Assembly: GCA_030435675.1 (NCBI GenBank)
Contig: CM059624.1
Span: 13,044,769 to 13,108,768 of the forward strand
Origin: Steinernema hermaphroditum
Taxonomy: Eukaryota; Nematoda; Chromadorea; Rhabditida; Steinernematidae
Direction: 5' to 3'
DNA length: 64,000 nt
Numbering within the stretch: position 1 is the first letter of the stretch; every line of letters begins with the position of its first letter. Of this stretch, positions 11,161-22,409 are shown piece by piece. The notes beneath the pieces are model-generated. The model saw only the letters and a list, made by a program, of their open reading frames with translations. It did no database searches and was not told the DNA's origin. Both the position numbers and the translations under genes were made by a program.

Positions 11161-11675
11161 TTTCGTTGATATTGTAATCAACCTGTTATTGGATTTGTTG
11201 TTCCTTTTGTGGACGGTGTCGTAATGTTGATAAAAGATTGCCTTTGGTTTCGGTATTCTTGTGTGGATTAGGTGGTGGGATGTCGAGATCACGTTATTGG
11301 GCGTTTTGTCCTCATCAAAGAAACAGAACCTTGTGACCTTTCGGCTTCAACGTCGCTACTGGTCGTTTGCCCTCGATAGTTGTCTACCTCGCCTATTTTG
11401 TGGTTCTTTCCAGTGGAGCTCATCCAGAATACCCTCAGTGAAGATAAATGACGGCACCTGTCCACTTGGCTTCTCACTATCGAAGAGCCGAATTAGAGAG
11501 AATCATTGGAACGCAAGTTAAATGGTCTCGACGCGCAGACTGTCTGCGCTTGCAAGTACTGTAACTTTGCAAATTTGCTCTGAAAAGCCAACGTTCTGCG
11601 ACGCGTGCTGGTTACTCTGCTGGTGTGCTTGTTTTTTTTGCAGAGATGATCTGATAGATGTTTCATTTCAGAGCG
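11161..11675 (+). other. eef-2 3' region and spacer
   Basis: 515 bp with no supported exon. TTTTTTTTGCAG near 11633-11643 and TTTCATTTCAG near 11661-11671 are candidate cis or trans acceptors for icd-1, the second ending five bases before its ATG. Confidence 0.5.
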
Positions 11676-12213
11676 ATGAACCCTGACAAGCTCGCCAAGC
11701 TTCAGGAAGCTGTCCGCACTGGCGGACCCGGGACGCAGCGCCGAAAGAAGAAGATCGTTCGAAGGGATCCGGGAGCCGACGATCAAAAAGTAAAAACCAC
11801 TCTGAAGAAATTGGGATGCGCTCCCGTAGGAGCTATCGATGAAGTGAACATGATCAAGGATGATGGCTCTATCCTTCACTTCACCGGCCCCAAGGTCCAG
11901 GCAGCTGTCGCAGCAAACACATTCAGCGTTGCTGGATCTCCTCAGTGCAAACGTAAGATTCTCGTACCCCTTGGATTTCCATAACTGTGTCTGTTTCCGA
12001 AATCGTTGAAATGGTTTCGACCTGTCCCTCTATTCTCAATCAGCTTGGACCAGAATCGCTCATTCATCTGAAGAAACTTGCCAGTCAGGAGGAAGACCCC
12101 TCTGACTCTGAAGTTCCCGGTGAGCGACTGCGGGGAAACTGATGAATTCTAGTCAAATATTTGTTTTAGAATTGGTTGAAAACTTCGAGGAATGCATCAA
12201 CGACGAAGCTTAA
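11676..12213 (+). CDS. icd-1: Nascent polypeptide-associated complex beta subunit (BTF3)
   Basis: Beta subunit of the ribosome-associated NAC chaperone. Exons 11676-11952, 12000-12119 and 12170-12213 give 146 aa. Visible: MNPDKLAKLQEAVRTGG, the basic ribosome-binding RRKKK stretch, the NAC core with VNMIKDDGSILHFTGPKVQ and AAVAANTFSV, and SILNQLGPESLIHLKKLA, matching BTF3/NAC-beta. Odd: keeping the NAC frame from exon 1 into exon 2 needs the first intron (11953-11999) to end in TTTCCG rather than AG. No in-frame AG acceptor is available, the next one (~12043) causing a shift. This is either a sequence error, a polymorphism, or a non-canonical 3' splice site. AATAAA is at ~12258. Confidence 0.92.
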
Positions 12214-12621
12214 AATGAATTGTTATACCGACTAAATTTGTTTGGCCGTTATTCCGGAATAAATTTGTTTTTCTGCTTACGAGTGTCTTCTTGTGGTCTG
12301 GGTGCAGTCTGCGGTCCTCGTTGCTTCGCTGGCTTTGTGCGATCTGTGTCGCTAGACGTCTAGACTTATACAAGTTAAGGATTTGTCTGAGACTCTGTTC
12401 TTGTGCAGGGAAAAGGATACTTCAATTTCGATTGCACATTAGTGCGTGGACAGCATTGGTAATGTTTGGTGCGATGTATTGTTTGCATATATTGCCAAAA
12501 CCTTCACAAAAAATCGTCTGCGCTGTAATGTTCCGTTTTTGCCGTAGAGACGTTTTCTTTCAGCTAAGACGCTTCTCTTCCCTCGCTGCCGATCTAGAAA
12601 AAGCAGAAGCAGATCTGCCTA
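12214..12621 (+). other. Spacer with trans-splice-like acceptor
   Basis: icd-1 3' UTR with a poly(A) signal near 12258, then about 300 bp of open but unconvincing sequence. CGTTTTCTTTCAG ending at 12563 is a very good acceptor and is taken as the trans-splice site of the next gene, whose ATG follows at 12622. Confidence 0.5.
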
Positions 12622-13842
12622 ATGTGCTCAAGAACATATGGGACAGTAAGCGATCTGTCACCCATAACCGTCGAGAAGGCCATGGAGAATATCTCCGGAG
12701 TGGTCACCGAACGTTCAGTTCGCCGCCTAAAGTACATCTGGTCGGTGAGTCCGGGGCGGAACAGAAAACTCCGACTCCGCGGAATGCCGATTTCGCTGGC
12801 TCTGAAGCGGCATCTGGGGGCGAAGGAGACCTTCTTCGAGGACCCTGGATTCTCCGAAGAGGACGTGGCCTATCTGAGGGGACGAGGAATCGTCGCCTCT
12901 GTTGTGAACGAACACTCGACGCCGACAGAAGAAAGTCCCCCTTCAGAGGGCGAGGTATGTCAATCTTTTTGACTATTACGAACCCGAATGCGACAGAGTG
13001 CATTCTTATGTCATTCACAAAGTATACGCCTACTCGCCAAACCGGAATTCATCCCTAAAATGTCCACGAAGCCCAGCTACTACTGGACTTTGACCCCCAG
13101 TCACTTGAAGTCCCTGTCGACTGGAGGACTCGTGGAGATGGAGGATCATTCACAAATCGAAGAGAACATCCGTAAAATCAGAGAGAAGTTCGAGGAGCAG
13201 CGCTTTACCTCGGACGTGACGTCCTGTTTGGAGAAGATCCTCCAGGGAAGGAAGGTGAAACGAGTCGTTTTGGTCGGAGTTGGATGGTTCGCCTGCAAGT
13301 ACGATTTTTGAGCAAGGAACTTCACAGGACTGATGGGAAAACACTTCGGCGTTCCCGTGAGGTGCCACGAACTCCTCATGACGGAGTTTGAGAGGGATTA
13401 CTTCAACGCGATTGGAGTGGAGACGCCGCCTCACAGCGACATGTCCACGCCGGAAGAGGGACTTCAGGACGGCGAAGTCGCAATCTTCTACATGCCGCGT
13501 TGCACGCGCGATTTGGTGAATATAGTGATGTGGGCCAACAGGAAACAGATGAGAAAGATAGTGTTCATAGAAAACGATTTTGCGTTCGCTGAAAAGGACG
13601 AATTGTTCGAAGATTACAAGGGCAAACACTGGAAAGCGATCGGTGCATATGAGAAGAAGGCCGAAACGATTCCCATGCGAAATCTGAATCTGTGCTACCC
13701 TCAGCGAGAAGGCCCGTTTGGGTACAAAGGCAAGATTGTCCGTTTCACAGATAGTCCGTTTGGCAAGGCAATAATTACAAGCTACTCAGGAGAAGAACTG
13801 GAAGGCGCTTTCGAGGAGAAACCGCTCGCTTCGTCCTCATAA
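12622..13842 (+). CDS. SRR1-like domain protein
   Basis: Member of the SRR1 family (plant Sensitivity to Red light Reduced 1 / animal SRRD), whose biochemical role is unclear. Exon 1 is 12622-12954 (MCSRTYGTVSDLS..., ending SEGE), the intron 12955-12996, exon 2 from 12997. The SRR1 core shows VVLVGVGWFACK (family G-x-G-x-F strand), CHELLMTEFERDYFNAIGV, and IFYMPRCTRDLVNIVMWANR followed by IVFIENDF, matching the family's FFM.HC...L..NL.W.N......IGNSF pattern. Near 13299-13332 the frame changes after WFACK. A conventional intron there does not restore the frame: only an 18-bp gap (13299-13316) does, so a frameshift, sequence error or ultrashort intron is possible. The stop is TAA at 13842. A broken inverted copy of exon 1 lies at 3600-3830. 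Confidence 0.72.
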
Positions 13843-14965
13843 GCTCGCTCTGAGAAATACGCCATGAAGTTATAGTCCGATAGTTTTGTTGTGAATGTCT
13901 TAAGTGATAAAGTAATACTGAAGTCCTCATACAGCATACTGCTTCCACGCAACCTGCAAAGAAGCACAGCAGATCCAACACAGTGAAAGCCGGATCTGAA
14001 TCGTCTTTAACTCTGTCCAAATCAGAATTGCTCACCGACACCGGCATACTCTCACTACGTGACTTGCAAAGATCCAAGCATCACAGAGCTCACCATAAGA
14101 AAGGAAATCTTTAACGCACAGATCGATATGTTAGACATCCCCAAAAAAAAAAACCAACTTCGGTAGGAAAAGCATCGTTGAGAGTTTACGCGGCTTGGAG
14201 GGACAACGAATCTGAGACGCTGTTTGCAGCAGCGAGACACAGTCACTGAGTATCAATGTTGAGTGGGCTTTGACCATAAATCTCAGAGTTCGGCCGTCGA
14301 GACCCTCTTCAGAAAGAGAACAAGGCGGCGTTTCGTGGCAAGACTCCCCGTTTAATTCTGGAAGCCGAGCGAGAGATATAGACTAGGCCGCCAAATAAAC
14401 CGTACCACCGTAAAATGGAGAAGTAGACGTATCCTCCGTGTCTATGTCTGTCCGAGATTTAACATTGCGGTTGTGAGTTGGTGCACGGATTGGTGGGAAT
14501 TTTGTTCTCTTTTCTGCAAGGGCTGTCGATAGTGATTAGTTTTGTAGAGTCTCTGAATGTTTCAAAAGTCGAAGTTAAATTTCAAGAATCACAAAACGGT
14601 CTCTGTATGTTTCGAAGGTGATCTCACATCCATCGATAGAACGTCGATAATGAGATGATAGACGTCAGAACGTCGATAATGAGATGATAGTAGAAAATTC
14701 TTTGTGTGCAGCCGCTCTCTTTGGTTGTTCCCCGCGAAAATTGCTGACAGAGCAGTTTGTAAGTGTTGTTGATGACGTTCTTTTGGGTGATTTTTTGAGC
14801 TACTCTGTGAACGTGCATTTCCTATTTTATCTGTCCACTTAAAGAAGGATCTTTTCACTGTTTACATTGATGCTTCGTTCGGCGTTCTTCGCTTCATGAG
14901 AGTTCGAGTGAAACGATTCCGTTAATAGCTTCTTACGTTTTTTAATTCCCTCAGGCTTTCCGGCA
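13843..14965. other. Intergenic, with a 2-copy 29-bp-period repeat
   Basis: No supported exon. At 14639-14690 the block GAACGTCGATAATGAGATG plus ATAG is present twice with a 29-bp period. Just before the next gene, TTTTTTAATTCCCTCAG (ending near 14955) is a good trans-splice acceptor. Confidence 0.55.
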
Positions 14966-16053
14966 ATGGCGGTGATGCGCATGATGCCTGCTGTAGTTAT
15001 CAAACCGGAAGCCGATCGTGGAAAATTCATATGCTGGGTGTCGGAAAAACAGGAACTTCTCGAGCTGAACATCATCGATGGAACCGACATCAGAGTGGGC
15101 CGGAGTCCATGTTTTCTATTTTTAATTTCGATTTCTTTTCAGCCTGGATCATGGATCAACCTGAAGAAGGATGAGAAAGGCAACATCGTCACTTACAGTG
15201 ACATGATGGATCCGTATCTGTCGCAGGGTAACGATGAATGTGTCCAGGTTTGTCATCAGTTTCGTGGGCCATCTGATAATTGTCCTTTGCAGATCCAGTG
15301 TCACGCTAAAATTCCACCCGAGGACTACGCACGGCAACACAAGAATAGGGCCATGCTATTCAATCCTAAACTCGGCTGGGCTCTAGCTATTCCTGAAATG
15401 GCGGATAGAGTGAAGGAGCTTCGAAACACTACTGTCAAAGCCGTTTACTGTTGGTACGGCTCACATAAGATGTCGAATAGCATGGAATGATTTTAGCATT
15501 TTTGATCGTGATCACTTCCGCAAAATGCACAAGAAGCTCGGCACTATCTGGGTTATGTTGCAATTGAGCACCAATCTTGATGAAAATGACGAGGATTACA
15601 ATGCCCCTGTGGTAGGCACATGGCGGATATTCCTTGGCTACTCGCTATTTGCAGCCTTGGCAGAAGCAGGAAATCGGGAAGAGCTCAGCACTAAATGAAC
15701 AAGGAACTTCACTGGCGACAGCTCCCTATGTGGTCGTCAGCCGTGATGGAGATCCACAGCCGCCGGAACGTCGCCGCGGTTTTGGGCGTCATGTCAAGCT
15801 TCCCCGTCCGGAACCAGTGGTGATACCGGTGGACTTATCTCATCTCCACCGACCTGAAGAGAAGCCGAAGTCCGAACCAGAACCAGAGTTGGCGCCCAAT
15901 AAGGCAGCGAAAGATCGCATGATTCTGAAACACCTCAAAGCCATGTGTGTGGATGACGCAACCCTTCGATTGCTCGACCCCTCCGTCTACGATGCTCTGA
16001 ACGGCATTTTGAACACATACAATCACTTGCTGCAACTAGAGGGAGAGAAATAA
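14966..16053 (+). CDS. Unknown conserved-looking protein, 302 aa
   Basis: Five exons (14966-15094, 15143-15247, 15293-15453, 15497-15611, 15655-16053) with 43-48-bp GT..AG introns join in frame to 302 aa. The N-terminal half looks like a folded beta-rich domain (FICWVSEKQELLELNIIDG, SWINLKK, GWALAIPEMADRVKELR, TIWVMLQLS). The middle is basic and Pro-rich (PPERRRGFGRHVKLPRPEP). The C-terminus is helical (LKHLKAMCVDDATLRLLD ... ILNTYNHLLQL). No signal peptide or TM segment. I do not recognise the family. The start follows a CCCTCAG acceptor by about ten bases. Two introns are multiples of three and open, so intron retention would not shift the frame. Confidence 0.72.
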
Positions 16054-16583
16054 GGTTAATCGCTGTGACTATTATTAAATGTATTTAATTAAATTAAATA
16101 GCCCTTTGACAGCATGCTTTATTTCCGGCCGTTTACTTCGCTGTGTCTATCTATTTGTGTGTGTTTTAGCACCTGGAAGTTAGTTGGATTATTATTCGAG
16201 ACAGAGCAGGGCTAGACAGTCTGAGCCATCACCCGGTCTTGGATCCCAACTCTGTCTCATTTTCGAGACAGCGACACAAGAGTGCAAGGGAACAATAGAC
16301 GCCTTGTCTACTTAGACTGATAGTGTACAGTTGCAGTCGTCTCCTGTCTCTTTATCTGGACATTTGACTAGAAGTCTTTCATCAGCAACAGCTCCAGCGT
16401 TTCCTTTTGTTGTTGCGAGGTTTCCCGCAGATCTCGACGCGATCTTCTTGCAGCGGTAGTTTGTACATTTCAAAGGCTTATCGCCGCGGCGTGTCCTGCC
16501 TTTTGTTTTCGCGTGTTCGTCGTGCGATTGCGAACGCCGTTCTTATTGCACCGCTCTGAATACGTCTCTTCTTTTGCAGAAAG
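16054..16583. other. Intergenic, AGAC/GTCT-rich
   Basis: 530 bp without a supported exon. 16195-16390 is rich in AGACAGTCT, TGTCTC and GAGACAG words also seen in several introns of the window. CTTCTTTTGCAG (ending ~16580) just before the next ATG is a probable trans-splice acceptor. Confidence 0.5.
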
Positions 16584-17906
16584 ATGGCCGGGTCAGGGTC
16601 TCAGAAGTATGTGTTTGCCGTGCCCAGCTACTTCTGCTTCGACAACATCGACGCACACAATGAAACAGTCGGAGATGGCTTCTTCGATCAGTCGCTGATC
16701 GGCCAAAGCTTCATGATGGACCCCATCGAGGAAGAGAACCTGGCACCCGAAGAGCCGACGGTCGAGAAGAAGCCCGAGAAGCCTGCTCGGAGCACATTCG
16801 CGAAACCAGAAGGTGATTGGGTGATTCTGTTGAATTATTCTAATCGTCTGTGTTTAGATAAGCGTAGCGCGGCTGAAACTAAGGTACCCGAGCGGAAGGT
16901 CCTCGCTCCCTCGGCTCCTCGTGCTGCTGCTCCACGAAGCGTTGTGCCGCTTACTGCTCCGACCCAAACAAAGCCTGTCGCGGTTCCCGAAACTCAGCCG
17001 CCGTCCGCACCTCGCACTACCGATTCCACTAAGAAGCGCCGTAGTCTCGCTGATATGTGTAAGCGCCGTCTACCGAGTGTTTCCATAGAATCTCGCTTCA
17101 GTCAAGCTCGAGAACTTTGCCGTCATCAACCCGTCGCAGCATACTCGTGGACCTTCACGGGCTCGCTCGCCGTCGCCGATGAGATTCGCCGCCCCCACAA
17201 ACGCTTCCATGGGTGGCGCTGCTCCCACGGCCGCCAAAAGAACGTCGCTCTCTGGAGCTCCCACGCCTCACCTGCCCACGAGAACTTCGTTTGGTGGCGC
17301 TGCTACTGACAAGCCGCGCTTGGGCGCTGCTACTGACAAGCCGCGCTTGGGCGCCACGCCCCCGGCTACTAGATCTTCTACTGCCGCTACTAGAACTTCT
17401 CTGAGTGGATCTTCCACTCTTAGATCTTCTTCGAATGGTCCTGCTGTTACACCAAGGACTTTAACGTAAGACGCATTCCTCAGTCCAATTAATACCCATA
17501 GAGTTTAGTGCACCTGCCAAAGAAAATGTTGTTCACAGACCTACAGCTCGACGATCGATCTCAACCACCTCGACGGCCGAGCCTCCGAAGGAGGAAGGTG
17601 TCAAGAAGAGTTTGACTCGCCGATCTTTCAATGTTCGGTGCGACCCTATTCTCGTTTCTGCATTATGTTCTGTATTATTTTCAGTTCGTCATCTGCTACA
17701 CGTACCCGCGGAGTGTCCCCTGGTCCATCTGCCACATCAGCACAAACCGCTGGGTAAGCAGCTACCTCCATTTCTCGTATCAATCCGTTCATTGCAGGGG
17801 AATGGAACTACGACGATCTGAACGCCTGAAGGCGATGCCGAAGGTCCTCGACTCAAACAAGCTGAAGCCGGCGGCGACCACTGCTCCGAAGAGATGGGTT
17901 CCATGA
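16584..17906 (+). CDS. TPX2/TPXL-1-like Aurora A activator (putative)
   Basis: Six exons (16584-16812, 16858-17058, 17102-17465, 17539-17637, 17685-17753, 17798-17906) give 356 aa. The N-terminus YVFAVPSYFCFDNIDAHNET followed by GDGFFDQ resembles the Aurora-A-binding segment of TPX2 (Y-x-Y/F-x-x-P-x-x-F-x-F ... D-x-W/F-F). In that family this segment activates Aurora A on spindle microtubules. The rest is basic, Ser/Thr/Pro/Ala-rich and disordered (KKRRSLADM, TRTSLSG repeats), as in C. elegans TPXL-1, which lacks the C-terminal TPX2 domain. A 27-bp direct repeat (ATDKPRLGA twice, ~17305-17358) sits in exon 3. The assignment rests mainly on about 30 residues. The 3' end faces the carboxypeptidase gene tail to tail. 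Confidence 0.6.
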
Positions 17907-18073
17907 AGAAAGAAGGGGAAAGCACTGTGAATCGACGACCTTGTTGATTGTTTTGCAGGAATTCTCCGACCGGTTTGTTTCATGTTCATATTTCGATGCT
18001 GATTTCAGAGAAAATATTTTGTAATTCAAATAAAGAACGATGGTATTGTGTGTTATGGAGCCACGTCAAAATA

Positions 18074-20711
18074 TTAAATGCTCTCGGCAAGAGTGTTGAT
18101 GGCACACTTGATGCAGTACTGGAGGATGGAAATTTGGTAGGCGAGGCGACGCCCGGCAGCCTCTCGTTCCTCGCGCGCTTCTGTTTCGACCATAGTGTCC
18201 AGCTGAACACATCGATGAGCAAAGCCTCGGGGGCAAATCTCAGAGTACCTCATTGTAGATGGCGGCGAGGACGGAGGGCGCGTAGGAGTCCTTCTCGCTG
18301 ATGGAGTAGAGGACGTGGCGGGAGGCCGGCTGGCCGGGGATCCCCTGGGGGTTCACGAAGCAGCGGTCGACGGCCATGAGACGCGCGTTGGCCGAGGCGC
18401 GGCGAAGCGGAGGTGCGAGCGAGTCCGTCGAGAGGAAAGTCGCCATTCGCTCGAAGGAGTCGCTCGCGTTGATGAAGCGCTGAAGCGGAGGGTTGGCACA
18501 TAAGACGTAGACGATCCTCTAACCTGAGCGTCATGTATGAGGAAGCTGACTTGCTTCGCTGCGTCAGCAGCTTCGGAGAACTTCTCCTTCGCCTCGAGGA
18601 CGTCCTTCTTCAACTTCTGCACGCAGTCGAACCAGATGGCGCGCGCGAAGACGCTCACGTTGAGCGGGAGGACGGGGGCGTCGGCGAACGTCTTCGCCAG
18701 AAGAGCCCAGTAGGCGCCGACGGCGCGGTGCACGTTCAGCTCGTGGTTGTCGAAGATGTGCTCGTTGACGAAGGGCGTCTCGTAGAGCGTATGATAGAGC
18801 GGGTACTCCGCCCACGACGCGTTACGGTAGGTGATGTCGACGACGGGGACGCCGACGAAGTTGAGGAAGGCGGCGTGGTCGGAGCCTCCACCTGGCGCGG
18901 GCATCTCAGGCGACTCGGGAAGGTAGCTGCGCTTGCCCGGGAAAGTATGCACCCTTCAGAAGCTACCGTATACCAGGCATTGGGCGTCTTCTCACCATGT
19001 GTCGTAGAGCGAGGTGCGTCCTTGGGTCTTTTCAATTTCAAGCGGAGTTTCGACCATCTTGGCGGTTTCGTAGACAGCTTTGTAGAGAGTGGGGATTGTG
19101 GATACGTGCCTAGATTAGTGGATTTGAGAGTGTCATGGGTCTTTGTAGAAAGTAGTACACTGCTTCACCGAAGTACCCAGTCTACAACGCGCTTCAGCCG
19201 ATACTTACAGCGACTGATTCGAGTGGATGTTGTCGACGTTGAGGTAAACGATGGCGCGATCGCGCAGAATGTTAGCGAACTCCTCGACGAACTCGGTCGA
19301 TCCGATGACTCCGTGCTCTTCGGCGTCCCAGCTGCAGAACAAGATCGTTCTGGCCGGTCGCCACTTCGTCTCTTTCATCGTTTGCACCAGAGTCCGCGCC
19401 ACTTCGGCCAAGATGGCCGTTCCGCTGTTCGGGTCGATGGAGCCGTATACCCAGGCGTCGAAGTGATTGCCGAGGATGACGTACTTGTCAGGCTCTTCAG
19501 CGCCACGGATGGAACCAATGACGTTGCGGACGGCTCTAAAGTGACAATTGGACTCTGGGTAAGGATTTTTAACCTAATTACCGCTTATCCAAGGTGGATT
19601 TCACATCGATTTTCACCTTCTCGCCATTCAAAAGACCTGGTCCCAACTTGTACGTCACATTGAGACCTCCCTGCCACTCCTTGGGAACGCCTTGTCCGTC
19701 CATGCGTGACAGAATGTGCCACGCGTCGGAGTAGCTGAGGGGCATAACCGGGATCGACGGAAGGACAAGCGTCCTCTTGGCCTCGTCCATTGTTCGGCTT
19801 CCGTAGAGGTCCTTCTTGGCCGGGTAGAGGGGCGAGAGAGGGTCACCGTTCAGCTTCATGATGCTTCCGCGCTGCACGGCTTCGGACGGCATCCACTCGG
19901 CCGATGGATAGACGTGCGCCGGATCGCTTCCCTCCTTGGCCACCTCGGCCGGATCGGAGTACAGGATGGCGCCGATGGCTCCGGCCCTCTCGGCGTTTGC
20001 CACTTTGTCGCCTCTAAAGCCGAAGGCGTAGCGGAGAAGGGCAATTTTTCCCTGAAAACAGGATAGAAGACGTGCCCTTAGATCCATACGCCACCTTCAA
20101 ATCGATTCCCCTCTTCTTGAGCTCGTCAAAGTCAGAGTGGCGTCCGTGGTGACAGTAGACGACGTCCCCCGTTACAGCTCCGTTTCCAGCATAGGCGACC
20201 CACTGGATGTCGGCCCCTGGAGCGCCTTGCTCGTCGGGGAACACCACGGGACTCCGCCCTTTGCTCTTGTACACCTCCGATCCATCGGTGCCGAGGATGG
20301 AGACTTGATTCGGGTTACTGTAGTTGGGATAGGAAAGGAGGACGTCGTATTCGGTGAAGTGAACATCTAAAGTGACCGTGGCTGTGAATCCAAAGGGCTC
20401 AAGTACCTTCAAGACCGGCAGCCTTCCAGTTGTTGGCGATCTTCTCGGCTACTTTGGCGTTGGCCGTCGTTCCGGCGACGTGGGGCTCCTTCGTGAAATC
20501 CCGAAGATTGTCTCGGATCTTCTCCCAGTCGAGGTTCTTCTTGATCGCATCGATGACTACATCGTTGTCTTCTGAACGCCCCATTTCCTCCGAAGCTCCG
20601 TACCATGAACTCACCCTTGAAGAAGGTGTTCCTTCTGAGATAGGGATTGGCGAAATGTCCAAGAGCCCCTTGGAAGAAGACCAAGAGGATAATCAAAGCG
20701 GACGACCACAT
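18074..20711 (-). CDS. Glutamate carboxypeptidase 2 homologue (M28B, NAALADase/PSMA family)
   Basis: Secreted or ectoenzyme zinc peptidase that in this family removes C-terminal glutamate. Nine exons (20711-20615, 20571-20407, 20366-20095, 20051-19582, 19535-19209, 19109-18996, 18953-18524, 18479-18249, 18202-18074) join to 744 aa, close to human GCPII (750). N-terminal hydrophobic signal/anchor WSSALIILLVFFQGALG. The protease-associated part carries GKIALLRYAFGFRGDKV. Zinc and catalytic residues are visible in NHFDAWVYGSIDPNSG, CSWDAEEHGVIGS (Glu-Glu), YLNVDN and GGGSDHAAF. The dimerisation domain ends AYQISILQYCIKCAINTLAE. All the expected metal ligands appear present, so an active enzyme is likely. 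The nearest C. elegans relatives would be the gcp-2 genes. Confidence 0.94.
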
Positions 20712-22059
20712 TGCCGAGGCGCTGATGGCAAAGCTGTTGATCTCGAGGTCGGCAAACAGTTTTATGGCCGAATTCTGCCATCTATTTTGCTGGACAACAG
20801 GTGTCGAGAGGGCATCGCGTTCAGCGGCGATCTTTAGCCCGGAGGTCGCGGATGAAAATAAATCGGATGTTTAGGAGAGAAGGTGATCATTGGAGTTCTG
20901 GATGTTGTAAAAAAATCGAATGCAAGGAGGAAATGAACATCTGCTTGACACTGAAGGCCGCTCGGTTCAGCAAGGATGCTAAATTCCTAGCGTGAGGGAA
21001 GGTGAATGCAAAGGCATAACCATGGGGAAAGGACGTGCACATGTCGTTTGTATTTCGGTTCTATTGGGATACGATAGCCTGGGACATTTTTGAAAATGTT
21101 CCACTTTGGACTTCTCTGTTCGGCTGGCGTTCGTGTTTCTACTGTATTGGTCAACTAATTCTGACTCTTCGTCAAATATCGCAAAAGGTCAGATTTAGCT
21201 AACCAGATCAACAAGAACCGTTTCAACCGCCCCCTTTGGGATTTTAGAAACCCCTTTTGCTCTTTGCGTTGAACGTCCCTCTTTATTAAGATTTGAATCT
21301 TCTGGGATTACGACCATTTGGACCATTTAACAGACATTACTGTAGCTGCAGTTATATCCGGGGCACCAGATAATGCATGTGCAATCCCTGAGCGTTAGAG
21401 GTTGCCACATGTTCAAGGACATCTAGATCCGTCTCAACCAGTCACGGCTTTGTCCTCTATTCGGAAAGAGGGGACCACCTTTTTCTTACTTTTTGTGTTG
21501 TCTCAGTACAAAGACTGGCCAAGCTTTCCCGACGAACTCAGGTCGCAAGGTAGTGGAGTCGGAACAAAGAGCTTCTTTATTCACGACAATCAAAAAAGAG
21601 AACTGGAACAGGAGCGCCGACGGCCGCTTTTTAAGCGCGCAGCCGGGGCGGAGCTTTTAGAGGGGCGGTACAAAGAGAAGGAGGAGGGATCGATTCATTG
21701 GGAAATTCGATCACTTCTCGCATCACACATAACAACATGGGTCGGGGCTACTATCACGCCCTTCTCCCACGGGTAATATCACCTCGACTCCGGAACTCTT
21801 TCCAGCGAGTCGACCAGCTTCAGTCGTCCCTCACCCAGGTGGACCTCCGTCCTGAGCTTCTCCGATAGCGTTGATAGGTCGTCTTTTGTATCGCTTCTGA
21901 CACGCGCCGGTAGGAGGGGGACATCGTGTCATCACCGATCGATTTCAGATTTATGTAGCCGAAGAAAGTTGAGCAGCCTTGAATTCACAACGCATAATAT
22001 CGTTATCTTGCTGAAGATCTCTGAACGGGGCCTGTGTAAGTGTAAGAGAAAAAGGGGGA
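20712..22059. other. Gene-poor stretch upstream of the carboxypeptidase
   Basis: No complete gene is seen. A short minus-strand frame near 21780-21905 (charged, DDLSTLSEKLRTEVHLGEG) could be a leftover exon of the mobile-element remnant to its right, but nothing joins it. Confidence 0.4.
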
Positions 22060-22409
22060 TTACCTCGAGATCGATACAACAAGGCACCACAGAGGACTTC
22101 CTTGAGGGGGCAGACGAACACATCTGTTTGACGGGGCTTCATCATACATTTTCTCGATGATGGAGTCCAACGCTTCGCACAGCCCGCTCTCTACATCACC
22201 ATCCAGAGGCAGGACTTTGAACTCCATAGTTCTCACAATCTTTCGAAAGCGAGAACTATAGCTGCGGATGGAGGAAACAATGGTCACCCCTAAGAATCTT
22301 TTTGAAGAATATATAAAGAATAAAAAACCAACCGTTTCCACCATCCTGTCCCAAAGCGGAGAAGAGGATCGATGGAAGTGCACGAGGGGCCGAGGTTGAA
22401 GGACAAGGA
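22060..22409 (-). repeat. Second, partial copy of the polB-remnant 5' part
   Basis: On the minus strand this repeats the beginning of the unit at ~23490-23190: leader (RMVETVGF), a short intron-like segment (GTTGGTTTTT..TTAG), then VTIVSSIRSYSSRFRK, MEFKVLPLDGDVE and IIEKMYDEAPS, matching VTIVSSSRSYSSRFRK, MEFKLLSLGGDVE and IVENIYDEAPS in the longer copy. After that it diverges and stops, so it is truncated. Confidence 0.75.

Noticed and set aside
12291..12621. Coding exon upstream of the SRR1-like gene
   Set aside because: A frame is open, but CGTTTTCTTTCAG ending at 12563 fits a trans-splice site, and the 12622 frame alone runs into the conserved exon.
18533..19663. 376-aa plus-strand open frame
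   Set aside because: It lies antisense to exons of the carboxypeptidase, whose zinc ligands and splice sites are clear. The plus frame is a composition shadow without motifs.
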